Origin: Okapia johnstoni | Lineage: Eukaryota > Chordata > Mammalia > Artiodactyla > Giraffidae | DNA length: 64,000 bases | Assembly: GCA_024291935.2 (NCBI GenBank) | Contig: CM044305.1 | Span: 90,450,397 to 90,514,396, forward strand | Direction of reading: 5' to 3' | Shown: in pieces, positions 10,674 to 22,690 of the stretch | How the letters are laid out: every line of letters begins with the position of its first letter | Position numbering within the stretch: the first letter of the stretch is position 1 | Translations under genes and position numbers: made by a program | Notes under the pieces: model-generated | What the model saw: only the letters and a program-made list of their open reading frames with translations | What the model was told of the DNA's origin: nothing | The model's database searches: none

Positions 10674-12194
10674 CTCAAAGGCTTTTAGGGTTTCCTTTGA
10701 TTGGCAGGTTTGGGGGAAGATTTTAAACTAAAATATAACAATTCTTTAAAACTCATCTGGAGAGAACTTTGTGACTATTCTATACAGCCTAAAGTAAATT
10801 TCAGCAGTATGATACTCTTCCTCCTTTGCCAGCCCCTTACCAAATTCAAAACATGTGAATGACAACTACATTTAAAAGTTATGAAAGTCAAGGTGCTTTT
10901 CTCTCATTTTTGTCTACAAACTCAGTACATTAAGTTTGATTAACCACCTACTAGTGCAACACAGTGGGCTAGCTGCTGATCTCAAAGTATAGCCAGAAAC
11001 TCATAAAGTTGCACTACTCCTATCATATTTGGAGACATGGCCTACAGTGTTAAGAACTTGATCCTAAGGTAGAAATACTCCAGGTAGAAATGTCTGCTTT
11101 GTTGTTATTCTACTAATTCACTTTACATTGATCTTCTTGGTCACTGAATATTTGCTAAGCACCTGCCTTATGCTGATTATGAACTCCTGAGTGTCTGCTT
11201 CTTGCCAAGTATTGTGGTCAGTGTTCTCAGGGGCAAAAGGATGTGAGCACTCACTGTCCCTAAACATCTTAGACTCCAAACATCATTGTGTAAACATTAC
11301 AGTTAAAGGGGCCTTGCTTCCAGTGGGAGAATCTGGGAAAATATCCTTTCATTAACATTTTCTTGAGCTTAACCCATACCACAGGTGGGAGCTGTATTTT
11401 GTAAAAGAGAAGATCACCTGGACTGAGATTTCTCAAGCCCTACCCACAACTCTGCAAAATGATGAGTCTTAACCTAATGTTTTGCAGAGCAAATAAGAAA
11501 TTAGTCCTTGGGAAGAATGCCTGCAAACTTGAGAACCTGGAAACCCAGGTGATTCATTCTATAGTAAGATAATGCGATGAGGACTTGTGAGGCTTTTGGA
11601 GTATTTACCCTCTGTATCCCTTATTCCCACCATTTGTGCTGTCATTATTTCAAGAATTCCAAGTGAGAGAACAAAGGCAAACCTAGCATATGGGGAGAAA
11701 TCCTGCCCAGTTACTCAAGCAAGACTTACTGGGTAGTAATGATGCAGGAGCCAGAGGTGGTATGCTAGGCACTGAATGCAGTAAGTAGAAAAGATAGGGC
11801 CGGGTATTACCTGAGGTTTCCAGTAATTCCTAGGTATCTCCACAAAGCCCAAACAAGAGCTTGAAAAACCCAACAACTTCAACTCACACTTATTTTAAAC
11901 TAAACATAGCTTAGTGTCCTAGGATAAGCCAAATACACTATCAGGGCCATTAAGATAACTGAAAAATGATCATCTTTTCCCTTTGAGGACTCTATGCTAT
12001 AAGACTATGATTCTAGGTAGAATATACTTAATAAGCACATTGAATTTCCCAAGACAGTGCAAAATAAAAGGTATTTTCCCTACCAATTAGATGACATGTT
12101 TTAATCTGGGCTTAGAAACTATGGTCACCATACAAAAAATGTGGTTATGAATATGTTGGTTTTGGCAAATGGGAAGAGGGGATTTTCAAAACCC
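10674..12194. other. Gene-free stretch
   Basis: Unique sequence. A possible weak MIR/L2-like piece lies near 11140-11280 (TTTGCTAAGCACCTGCC), below the level at which I would call it. No coding region. Confidence 0.45.
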
Positions 12195-12725
12195 AATAGG
12201 CATTCATTATTCATTCATTCCTGAAACACAATTGTATGGCACACTAGCAAGCACTGTATTAAGCACTAGCTATAGAAGAATGAAAAAACCCAAGATTTCA
12301 TAAAACTTTCATTCTAGTAGAGGGATAATAATCTACAAACATAAAATATATAGAATACCAGATGGTGGTAACTGTCAAAGAATACATAAAGTTAAGAGGA
12401 CAGGGTGTGCCCCAGGCTTGATGGGGATGTACTTGCTGCCTTCCCTAGAGTGGCCGGAGAAGGCCGGACTGATAAGGATGACATCACATAGCAAGGCCTT
12501 GAAGGAAGTGAGGAAGCAAACACTTAGATGCAGGGTGCTCCAGGCAGGAGGAAGAATAAGTAACAAGGCCCTCAGGTGTGCTTAACAGGTTATAAACAGA
12601 AAGCAGATCAGCATGGCTGGAGATCAGTGAAGAAACTTCAAGATAGAAGAGAAAGAAGGTGCGAACGTTTTGTAAACAAGCAAACCAAGAGAGTGAATGG
12701 GCTGGTAAACTTGCTGAGCAGCACA
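12195..12725 (+). mobile_element. Ancient L2-like LINE 3' region
   Basis: Carries the common mammalian pattern CATTCATTCCTGAAACA, AGCACTGTATTAAGCACTAG, ACTTTCATTCTAGTAG, GGCCTTGAAGGAAGTGAGG and AAGTAACAAGGCCCTCAGG in the expected order. Family name is from memory of the consensus and is less sure than the repeat call. Confidence 0.55.
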
Positions 12726-12903
12726 AAGGGTCCACTTCAGGCTAGTGGTCATGAATTTACAGCGAAATCAATGGGTGTGTTTGAGTTTTTCTGCAGCTAT
12801 ACCGAGCTGCCCGGCTGCCATGGTGCAGATGTGTAATAGGTGACAGAGCTATGAATTTAACTTTGCTCAAGATTTTGCCATTAATAACCAAGTAAGAAGG
12901 AAA

Positions 12904-13416
12904 TGACCAACCTAGACAGCATATTAAAAAGCAGAGACATTACTTTGCCAACAAAGGTCCGTCTAGTCAAGGCTATGGTTTTTCCAGTAGTCATGTATGG
13001 ATGTGAGAGTTGGACTATAAAGAAAGCTGAGCGCTGAAGAGTTGATGCTTTTGAACTGTGGTGTTGGAGAAGACTCTTGAGAGTCCCTTGGACTGCAAGG
13101 AGATCCAACCAGTCCATCCTAACTAAAGGAAATCAGTCCTGAATATTCATTGGAAGGACTGATGTTGAAGCTGAAACTCCAATACTTTGGCCACCTGATG
13201 CGAAGAGCTGACTCATTTGAAAAGACCCTGATGTTGGGAAAGATTGAAGGCGGGAGAAGGGGATGACAGAGGATAAGATGGTTGGATGGCATCACCGACT
13301 CAATGGACATGAGTTTGAGCAAGCTCCTGTAGTAGGTGATGGACAGGGAGGCCTGGCATGGTGCAGTCCATGGGCTCACAAAGAGTCGGACACGACTGAT
13401 TGACTGAACTGAACTG
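12904..13416 (+). mobile_element. BovB LINE 3' fragment
   Basis: 5'-truncated BovB running from GACCAACCTAGACAGCATAT to the tail GACTGAACTGAACTGA. The coding frame is broken. A 10-bp TSD, AAGAAGGAAA, lies at 12894-12903 and 13417-13426. Confidence 0.9.
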
Positions 13417-13426
13417 AAGAAGGAAA

Positions 13427-14494
13427 AGTCAGGTGTCAGAAAGGAGTGATTATAAATATGGACTAGAAAGGGTGAAATGGGAGTGGAGAACAGAAACATG
13501 GAGAAATAGCCTAAATCTCAGGAGATATTGAGGGTGGAGCTGGGGATGGGGTAGAAGCATCAGGGGACCAGCAGTTCAGCTCCCACTTCTGTAGCTGTAC
13601 TTCTGCCCCCTGCTTCTGAGCAGCTGTCAACTGCCTGTAGACTTCCTTCTCAAATTCTACTGCCTTCTTCCTTTCAGTTCTTCCATTCTTTCTCCCTTGG
13701 CCCCAAAGCTGGAAGTAACTAATGGGAATGGGGGTGGAGAGATGAAAGTTAGGAGTACGTGGACAGGGTTAGAGGCAGGCAGGATCAGATGGGGGAGGGG
13801 GAAAGGAAAAACATCCCCTCTCTTTTTTCAACTTCCCAAGTCTGGGTTAAAGGTCAACAAATCAAGAGGCGCACTGCCTCTAGGGCATTAGCAATTAAAT
13901 CCTGTCATTATGTTTGGCCCCAGCTTCAGTGCACATGGCTTTTTAAAATGATTGGATCAGGGCAGACTGCTTCTTTCTCTGGTTTAAAGGTGCATTTCTG
14001 CACTCAGCAAATGTCCGAGTCATTGTATAGCAGAGAAATGCCATTATTTTGCCTCTTGACATACACTGCACATAAATCTCTCCATAGGAGGCCAGGACCA
14101 AAATGGGAAGGAATCTCCACTAGCAAATTGTTCCCATGAACTATTCAAGCTTTGAACCTTTTCTCAGAGACAGGTTTGGCAGAGCTTTTTTGTTGTTGTT
14201 TTTCATTCTTTTAAAATGATTATGTTAGTGCTATTAATAAGACATAGTTGATTAGGAAAACAGAATGCAGATTATTTTCCAGAAATTAAATATGATTTCA
14301 TTAAGAAAGGGCTCTTTCATGAGAAAGTGCACTTGTTAAATTGAAGCCAGAATATTTGTTGGTACCTAGTCGAATCTAGACCTCAACTGTGTACAAGATG
14401 TGAAGATGAAGCAATAAAGCACTCCTGGCCTCAGACAGGTTGTAAGACAAATATACTGAAAAATGGCAGTTCAAGGAAAGCGTACTAAGTAAAA
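13427..14494. other. Gene-free stretch
   Basis: Unique sequence, in part purine-rich. Two overlapping open frames at 13697-14139 match nothing I recognise and are not supported as genes. Confidence 0.45.
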
Positions 14495-14502
14495 TTCAGT
14501 TA

Positions 14503-14724
14503 GTGTTGGGCTTCCCTGGTGGCGCACACGGTGAAGAATCTGCCTGGAACGTGGGAGACTTAGGTTCGTTTTCTGGGTCAGAAAGATCACTTGGAGGAGG
14601 GCATGGCACCCCAACTCCAGTATTCTTGCCTGGAGAATCCTCATGGACAGAGAAGCCTGGTGGGCTACAGTCCACTGGGTCGCAAAGAGTCAGACATGAT
14701 TGAAGTGACTAACATACACGCACT
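14503..14724 (+). mobile_element. Bov-tA type SINE
   Basis: tRNA-like head (GGGCTTCCCTGGTGGCGCACA) then the Bov-A body (CCAGTATTCTTGCCTGGAGA) and the GTCGCAAAGAGTCAGACATG end. Short direct repeats TTCAGTTA at 14495-14502 and 14725-14732 fit a TSD. Confidence 0.85.
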
Positions 14725-14732
14725 TTCAGTTA

Positions 14733-16256
14733 TTGTTACGTAAGAGTTCATGGGTTTTCTGCCATCTCAGCTTCTTACGGCATTTCTTCTCTGCCTGCAG
14801 TTCGCACATAATCTCCCTATTTTTGTCTTAGTTCTACTCATCCTTTTAAGATTGAGTCCAAGTCTCAGTTCATTCAGAATGAGTGCTAGGGCTGAATTTT
14901 CATGCCTCAGAAACTCAAGAGCATTCACTTTTTTAAGACTGTCACTTAGCCTATGCTACCTTGCATGGCTGCTTCACATGAACTGACCACAAAGTTAACA
15001 GGTGCCAGAGAATGACAAGTGGGCATATTCGTCAACTGTACTCCAATTTATTTTCAGTCAGTGTGGAGTGAAACTGTCTTTCCCAAGGGAAATCATAAAG
15101 CTGGACAAGTAGGAGTCCTTTAAGGTTGGGATGAAAGAACTCTAACTTTCCTTAAGAAAACAGTGTCCAAAGTTTTAAAATGAGGGCCAGAAGGACAGGA
15201 AGGGGGTAAAATTAAATGGGCTGGAACTGTTACTGGAACATCAAGCTATCACATGGAGAGACCAGGTTAAATGAGACGGGAGACTGAACAAGTGAAAACT
15301 ACAGTCTATAGAATTTCAAAGGTGCACACACTTAAATGAAGCAATTCTATTACGGTTTTGTCCTCAAGATATAATTGCAAAACTGTTACTCTTTGAAACA
15401 ATCAGTATATTTAACTGAAATAACTTTTAAATGACCTATACAATGAGTTTCCCTCTTTTCTTGCAATTTTGGCAAAGATGCAAAATCAGTAAATAAAAAA
15501 AACACATTATATAAGAAATTGTTACACCTATGTAGAATATCAATTAGTTATCAAATATAATTTGAAGTAAGGAAAATCATTAAGAGTGAGCACTGTGGCA
15601 TTTCCCCCACTTCCACATGGAAGTCAAGTGTGGCATAGGAACTAAGATTGGGGAATCACTTCCAAAAGAGATGTGTGGCTGCATCTCACACTCTGGTTGC
15701 ACACTTATTAAGCAGCTAAAATGTTTAATTCCAAACTCATGTGCTAGAATGTGAGAGACTTGGGACTACTTGACATGTTTACTCTGGAGGGGGAAGGGCA
15801 AAGAAACCAGTGCCTGCTCAAGCTGAAAAGTCAGGATACAGAATGAAGTGACCCCAATCACAGGACAAGAGGAGGCCACAGTGAGAGCAAGTTCCACTTG
15901 CTCTATTTGGACATGAAACTAACTGTACAAGATTTGATGGACTAAGTGGCAGATAAGTGGACTACAACCTCATGAGGAAAATCATCCCAAACTGTTTGAC
16001 AAAAAAAGGTGACCCTCCAGGTAAGAGGCTCTTGGGAACACTGCAGAAAAGTAGGAAGTGAGGAGAGAAATCACAGATTAGGTGGGTACCCTGGGTACCT
16101 TGGTTCTTTTCTGTGTACAACGAATAGCAAAGTCTCATCCCCAAAAAGCTTTAAGGAAGCACTTTTAGGATAATTAGTGGAGCGGATTCTGCTGAGGTGG
16201 ATCAAGCAGGATGTTTTTGGTCTCACATGACACAAGGGGGAGCTACAGCATTTTCC
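14733..16256. other. Gene-free stretch
   Basis: Unique sequence. A scrap resembling an L1 3' end (GTCAACTGTACTCCAATTTA) lies at about 15032-15051. Nothing coding recognised. Confidence 0.45.
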
Positions 16257-16269
16257 TTTCTAAGGTAAG

Positions 16270-16483
16270 AGAGTGAAAGTGTTAGGCACTCAGTCCTGTC
16301 TGACTCTGTGACCCCATGGACTGTAGCCCGCCAGGTTCCTCTGTCCATGGAATTCTCCAGGCAAGAAAACTGGAATGGGTTGCCATTTCCTTCTCCAGGG
16401 GATCTTCCCGACCCAGGGATTGAACCTGGGTCTCCCACACTGCAGGCTGATTCCTTACCGACCGAGCCACTAGGGAAGACCCT
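16270..16483 (-). mobile_element. Bov-tA type SINE
   Basis: Left end GTGAAAGTGTTAGGCACTCAG, right end the reversed tRNA head (CCGAGCCACTAGGGAAGACC). Near-perfect 13-bp TSDs, TTTCTAAGGTAAG at 16257-16269 and TTTCTAAAGTAAG at 16484-16496. Confidence 0.88.
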
Positions 16484-16496
16484 TTTCTAAAGTAAG

Positions 16497-17309
16497 GAGA
16501 AGGAGGGCAGCAATTCCAACACATCTTCAGCTTGGTTATAGATAAATGTGACATTGTCAGGCCTAGGAAGAGCTATGAGGGAACTTTACAAAGCCACTTT
16601 TGGGGAAAACAAACTCAAAAATGTATTAGATGCCACAAGTGCTGGAATTAAAATCTCTCCTCATACCTTTAAAACACCCATCTGTCTTATCTGAAAGATC
16701 AGTTAGTTACCTGAACAGGAGAAATGCAAAGGTGCCTTAACTTGTCCACTGCTTTATTTTAACTTGTCTGTAAATAGTGTTAGGAATGGATTCCCAAAAC
16801 CTAAGTCAAACCTCCAATCCTTCTGAAACAGCGATTCTCATTCATCTCCCTACTTAAGCAGTCCCTCATTCTGCATACCAGTTTTTTCCCTCTTTGCTGC
16901 CATTAACAAAAATGCCTGTGTGTGCATGTGTATGAGAGAGAGAACACTTCGAAACATCAAAGTAAGTGCTCCTGCTTCCAGTGTCTCTAACTAATTGTTT
17001 GAAAAAACAGAGCTCCTCTCTCAGCTTAGTCATCTTGAAGGGAAAAGGAACTCGCAAAGCTGAAATGAGAAAATGAGCAGCTGCTCTGGACTTGCATCCT
17101 TGCACAGCATCCCTAGAGTCCAACAAAGCACCTCATTCCTTCTTTCTCTGTTGATATTTTAGTGATGTTTATGTGGTGCTAATGGAAGCACTCCTCAAGT
17201 GAAAAAAGCAGAGCTAAGAAGCTCTGCTCCAAATGATGAGCTCATTTATAAAAAAGCACAGTCAAGAAAACATACCACCTTGCTTCAGAGGGCCTACAAT
17301 CCTTCAAAA
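16497..17309. other. Gene-free stretch
   Basis: Unique sequence with no recognised gene or repeat. Confidence 0.45.
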
Positions 17310-17380
17310 TGTAATACTGAATCAGTGTGCTATACACCTGAAACTAACACATTATAAATCAACTGTACTCCAATTTAAAA
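17310..17380 (+). mobile_element. Very short L1 3' end
   Basis: Contains CTATACACCTGAAACTAACA and CAACTGTACTCCAATTTAAAA, the last bases of an old L1 3' UTR with its A-rich tail. Confidence 0.65.
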
Positions 17381-17473
17381 AGGAGGGGGGCACTGAACTT
17401 GCTTTCATTTTCCATCCATAGGACTATGACTTTACTAACCCTGAATGAACTCTAAAGGAAGACATGACTAACC

Positions 17474-17595
17474 AAGTAGTAGTAGCCTTTAGCATGAAAC
17501 ACTAGGTTATCACTCAAATGTTTTAAACTTTTAACCAATGATCAAGGCATACAGAGCTCAAATGTTACCTCTCTCATGAATTTGTCCACCAGTCT
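17474..17595. repeat. 122-bp direct repeat, left copy
   Basis: Begins AAGTAGTAGTAGCCTTTAGC and ends GTCCACCAGTCT. About 91% identical by eye to 18005-18126 (11 mismatches, no gaps). Not part of any repeat family I recognise. Confidence 0.9.
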
Positions 17596-18004
17596 TCTGA
17601 CTTTTTGCGACCCCATGGACTATACAGTTCATGGAATTCCAGGCCAGAATACTGGAATGGGTAGCCTTTCCCTTCTCCAGGGGATCTTCCCAACCCAGAG
17701 ATCAAACCGAGGTCTCGAGCATTGCAGGTGGATTCTTTACCAGCTGAGCCACAAGGGAAGCCCAACAATACTGGAGTGGGTAGCCTATCCCTTTGCCAGC
17801 TGATCTTCCTGACCCAGGAATTGAACCAGGGTCTCCTGCATTGCAGGCGGATTCTTTACTAACTGAGCTATCAGGGAAGCCCCTTTCAAGTCTCTCAGTC
17901 CTGTCCGACTCTTTGTGACCCCATGGACTGTAGCCTGCCAGGCTCTTCCATCCGTGGAATTTTCCAGGCAAGAATACTGGAGTGGATTGCCATTCCCTTC
18001 TCCA
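17596..18004 (-). mobile_element. Cluster of Bov-tA SINE units
   Basis: One full unit (about 17600-17762) ends with the reversed tRNA head GAGCCACAAGGGAAGCCC. It is followed by a second tRNA-head segment (about 17766-17881, ending AGCTATCAGGGAAGCCCC) and a Bov-A body (about 17885-18004). All are in reverse orientation, and the 122-bp repeat brackets the cluster. Confidence 0.8.
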
Positions 18005-18126
18005 AAGTAGTAGTAGCCTTTAGCACGAAACACTAGGTTGCCACTCAAATGTTCTAAACTTATAACCAACGATCAAGGCATACAGAGCTCAAACGTTACC
18101 TCTCTCATGTATCTGTCCCCCAGTCT
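18005..18126. repeat. 122-bp direct repeat, right copy
   Basis: Second copy of the segment at 17474-17595. Most differences are C/T or G/A transitions. Confidence 0.9.
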
Positions 18127-18672
18127 CCCAACTCAGTGCTATCCCTCTTCCCTCAATTCTTGCTTCTTATCTCTGTTGACTTTAAAAAACATAAACACCT
18201 GATGGGAGGCAGGGCACATGTACTCCCCCCAGTAGATAGGTGCTGAGAACCAGAGTCATATACCCTATATAGTTTCCTGTCTATATTCGCATGAGTCTTC
18301 TATTCCACTATTTTCATCACTATGACCTTCCTACCCAAAATGACTCGGCCCAGAAAGATCCAAGCTGCAAATAGCTTTTCAGTTCATTCCAGCAACTCTT
18401 CAAACAAAGCCTCGACTAACAGCTTATATCCCACGACTTTTTGAACCTCTTGCCTCCAAATCCCTGTTGTGCCATGCCCACCATTCTAAACTATTTTATC
18501 ATGATCTTTACCCAATCAGAATCAAGCATCAATCTTTACCCAAGTCAGATTCTCCATGGATTATTATTACCTGTGTGTCATTTTCCCAAGACACAGTAAG
18601 GATTTCCATTTATGTCTTTTGGATAAGTGAAACCTTATGTTTTTTATATATGAAGAAAGCTTTCTTTTTTCC
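18127..18672. other. Gene-free stretch
   Basis: Unique sequence; no gene, RNA or repeat recognised. Confidence 0.45.
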
Positions 18673-19060
18673 ATAAAGAAAGCTGAGCACCAAAGAACTG
18701 ATGCTTTTGAACTGTGGTGTTGGAGAAGACTCTTGAGAGTCCCTTGGACTGCAAGGAGATTAAACCAGTCAATTCTAAAGGAAATCAGTCCTGAATATTC
18801 ACTGGAAGGACTGATGCTGAAGCTGAAGCTACAATACTTTGGCCACCTGATGCGGAGAACTGACTCATTGGAAAAGACCCTGATGCTGAGAAAGATTGAA
18901 TGCAGGAGAAGAAGGGGACAACAGAGGATGAGATGGTTGGATTGCATCACTGACTCGATGGACATTGAGTTTGAGCAAGCTCCAGGAGTTGGTGATGGAC
19001 AGGGAGGCCTGGTATGCTGCAGTCCATGGGGTCGCAGAGAGTTGGACACAACCTGATAAG
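18673..19060 (+). mobile_element. BovB LINE 3' fragment
   Basis: Starts CCATAAAGAAAGCTGAGCAC and runs to GGGGTCGCAGAGAGTTGGAC. A frame of about 130 codons stays open across it, encoding the C-terminal BovB stretch ([16 protein letters not shown]-like, RMRWLD). The 3' tail is eroded. Confidence 0.88.
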
Positions 19061-20667
19061 TGAAAACAAAGAAAGCACATATCTAGAAGTAATCACCATC
19101 TTTCCAACCTCTAGCTACTTATGCTGGCTACTTACTTTCCTACTGAGGGCTTGAAAAACATGCACAGAAACTGAATGAACTAGGGGAATGAGTTATGTGA
19201 AAAGTTGGATTTCTTTGGTATGAAAAACCTGAGGCTCATGCTCTAGAATATTAGACATGTCCTAACTAATGTGCTAGAATGTGCTGCTGCCAAGTATTTG
19301 ATTTTCAGTGTTATGGTTTTTTCACTATAAAAAGGGGTTAGAAATGAAGGCCTGCTACTGGAGGGGGATGTTTACTCTTCTGAGATGCTAACTTTCACCT
19401 CTGGTTATAGCCTCAAGGTGATTAAATGATGGCTAATTGAGGCAACACGGACAAACCAATTTAATTTATATTAAGAAATCAAGAATGACAGCAATAAACC
19501 AGATAATGTTCTCATATACTTTTAGTTAAATAATAAAACACTCAGTTTAATATTTTTCATTTACTATTTTTGGAATGGCCCAGTTGAATAAATGACGACT
19601 AAAAGAAAACTCAAATACATGGTCACTCTTATTACTTCTAATATTCCCTATTTTTCTAATGCCTTTTCTTTTGTTCCCCTGTATTGCCCAAAGGTATTTA
19701 CACATGCTTCAAATCAGAGGTTTCCATTTACATCTAGCTATTACGAAGAATCTAGGTGATAACAGCCTACTTTCTCTTTATTACTCTTACAACATCTTAG
19801 CTTCCGTACTTTTCTCTTCCATTCCAATCCTTCTCTAGGCTGAGGATCTAAAAAGATTTTAAAAGGGTATGCTTCTAGCTAGTCTTCATCATTTATTCAA
19901 GGCCCAGAAACACGTGATTTTATCATCTGGCTTCTTAAAGGGGCAATGCCTTTCAGCCATCACAGAAAGTAAAACAGAATTAAAGCTAAAACAGATTTCT
20001 TTGTCACTGCAATTCTCAACTACTCTCAACAACTTCTTTACTGTCATTTAGGTCCTTGCTATACTGAAATCTTAAGTGGCTCCATGCCTAATGAGTGAAA
20101 ACACTGCAGAGTACCCATGTCAGCATTTTCAACCACTCACAGACACTAAAGCACAGAAGAACAACACACTATAGGTACAATTTCTTGAAAATAAGAAGCA
20201 ATATTAAGCAGAATGACAGAAAGGTATGGAAGCCATGCCGTCTACTTAAAGGAATACTGAACCGAACATTAGGAGACCAGATGTCTGGGTTTTGCTTGGC
20301 TACTAGCCAGCTATGAAAACTGGGAACCAACCATCCCTTCACTGACCTACTTCATCTAGTACAGCTCTGGGCAACAGAACTTTCTGTAGAGGTAGAGATG
20401 TAGCATATCTATGCCGTCTAATATGGCAGCCACCAACCACATTGGCTATTGAACATCTGAACGTGGCTAATGAGACTGAGGTCCTGGAATTTTCATTGTA
20501 CCTAATTTGAAATATCTACCATATGGGACAGCACAGATAAGGTGACTGTAGGCATAGCTTAATTCCTTGCCAGTTCTGGAAATTCTACCATTATATTTAC
20601 TTCCGTATGGCTTTCCAATCCCCCTTCCAGACTGTTGAGGACAACTGACACAGTTATCAACAGACAC
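19061..20667. other. Gene-free stretch
   Basis: Unique AT-rich sequence. No coding region or identifiable repeat was seen. Confidence 0.45.
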
Positions 20668-20882
20668 TAGAGCCAAGACATCTTGGAGTGTAAAGTCAAG
20701 TGGGCCTTAGGAAGCATCACTATGAACAAAGCTAGTGAAGGTGATGGAATTATAGCTGAGTTATTTCAAATCCTAAAAGATGATGCTGTTAAAAGTGCTG
20801 CACTCAATGTGCCAGCAAATTTGGAAAACTCAGCAGTGGCCACAGAACTGGAAAAGGTCAGTTTTCATTCTAATCCCAAAGA

Positions 20883-21076
20883 TGTGAAAGTCGCTCAGTC
20901 ATGTCTGACTCTGCGATCCCATGGACTATACAGTCCATGGAATGAATTCTCCAGGCCAGAATACTGGAGTGGGTAGCCTTTTCCTTCTCCAGGGGATCTT
21001 CTCAACCCAGATTTTGAACCCAGGTCTCTCGCATTGCTGGGGGATTCTTTACCAGCTGAGATACAAGGGAAGCCCG
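20883..21076 (-). mobile_element. Bov-tA SINE nested in BovB
   Basis: Left end TGTGAAAGTCGCTCAGTCA, right end reversed tRNA head. Exact 10-bp TSD ATCCCAAAGA, derived from BovB sequence, at 20873-20882 and 21077-21086. Confidence 0.92.
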
Positions 21077-21895
21077 ATCCCAAAGAAGGACAATGCCAAA
21101 GAATGTTCAAACTACTGCACAATTGCACTCATTTCACATGCTAGCAAAGTAATGCTAAAAATTCTCCAAGCCAGGCTTCAACAGTACATGAACCGAGAAC
21201 TTCCAGATGTTTAAGCTGAATTTAGAAAAGGAAGAGGAACCAGAGATCAAATTGACAACATCCGTTCGATCATAGGAAAAGCAAGCAAGTTCCAGTAAAA
21301 CACCTACTTCTGCTTCACTGACTACGCTAAAGCCTTTGACTGTGCAGGTCACAACAAACTGTGGAAAATTCTCAAAGAGATGGGAATACCAGACCATCTA
21401 ACCTGCCTCCTGAGAAATCTGTATGCAGGTCAAGAAGCACAGTTAGAACTGGACATGGAACAACAGACTGGTTCAAAATTGGGAAAAGAGTATGTCAAGG
21501 CTGTATATTGTCACCCTGCTTATTTAACTTATATGCAGAGTATATCATGCAAAATGCTGGGCTGGACGAAGCACAAGCAGGAATCAAAATTGCCGGAAGA
21601 AATATCAATAACCTCAGATATACAGATGACATCACCCTTATGGCTGAAAGTGAAGAGGAATTAAAGTGCCTCTTGATGAAGGTGAAAGAGGAGAGTGAAA
21701 AAGCTGACTTAAAACTCAACATTCAAAAAACGAAGATCATGGCATCCATTCCCATCACTTCACAGCAAATAGATGGGGAAACAGTGGAAACAGTGACAGA
21801 CTTTATTTTCTTGGGCTCCAAAATCACTGCAGATGGTGATTGCAACCATGAAATTAAAGACATTTGCTCCTTGGAAGAAAAGCTATGACAAACCT

Positions 21896-22215
21896 GCTAC
21901 TCAGTCGTGTCTGACTCTTTGTGACACCATGGGCTGTAGCCTGCCAGGCTCTTCTGTCCATGGGGATCCTCCAGGCAAAAATACTGGAGTGGGTTGCCAT
22001 GCCCTCCCTCCAGGGGATCTTCCTAACCCAGGGATCAAACCCAGGTGTCCCACATTGCCCGCAGATTCTTTACCATCTGAGCCACCAGGGAAACCTGAGA
22101 ACACTGGAGTGGGTGGCCTATCCCTTCTTCAGGGGATCTTCCTGACCCAGAAATCAAACAGGGGTTTCCTGCATTGCAGGCAGATTCTTTACCCACTGAG
22201 ACACCAGGGAAGCCC
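21896..22215 (-). mobile_element. Extended Bov-tA SINE with two tRNA-like segments, nested in BovB
   Basis: A Bov-A body and tRNA head (to about 22095) are followed by a second tRNA-type segment ending ACACCAGGGAAGCCC. Exact 11-bp TSD ATGACAAACCT at 21885-21895 and 22216-22226. Confidence 0.92.
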
Positions 22216-22690
22216 ATGACAAACCTAGACAGTGTATTAAAAAGCAGAGACATTACTTTGCTGACAAAGGTCCATTTAGTCAAGCTATGGTTTTTCCACA
22301 GAGTTGGACCATAAAGAAAGCTGAGTGCTGAAGAATTGTTGCTTTTGAACTGTGGTGTTGGAGAAGACTCTTGAGAGTCCTTTGGACTGCAAGGAGATCC
22401 AACTAGTCAGTCCTCAAGGAAATCAATCCTGAATATTCACTGGAAGGATGGATGCTGAAACTGAAGCTCCAATACTTTGGCCACCTGATGCAAAGAGCTG
22501 ACTCATTAGAAAAGACCATGATGCTGGGAAAGATTGAAGGCAGGAGGAGAAGGAGATGACAGAGGATGAGATGGCTGGATGGCATCACTGACTCAATGGA
22601 CATGAGTTTGAGTAAACTCCAGGAATTGGTGATGGGCAGGGAGGCCTGGTGTGGTGCAGTTGGACATGACCAAGCGACTGAACAACAAAG

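Larger units (their letters stand above)
20668..22690 (+). mobile_element. BovB LINE with reverse-transcriptase remnant and two nested SINEs
   Basis: BovB sequence runs from CATCTTGGAGTGTAAAGTCA through the RT region to the 3' end near GACCAAGCGACTGAACAAC. The RT active-site motif reads YTDD (21619-21630) rather than YADD, and stops break the frame, so it is dead. SINEs at 20883-21076 and 21896-22215 interrupt it. Removing them leaves about 1.5 kb of BovB. No target duplication was found for the BovB itself. Confidence 0.9.
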
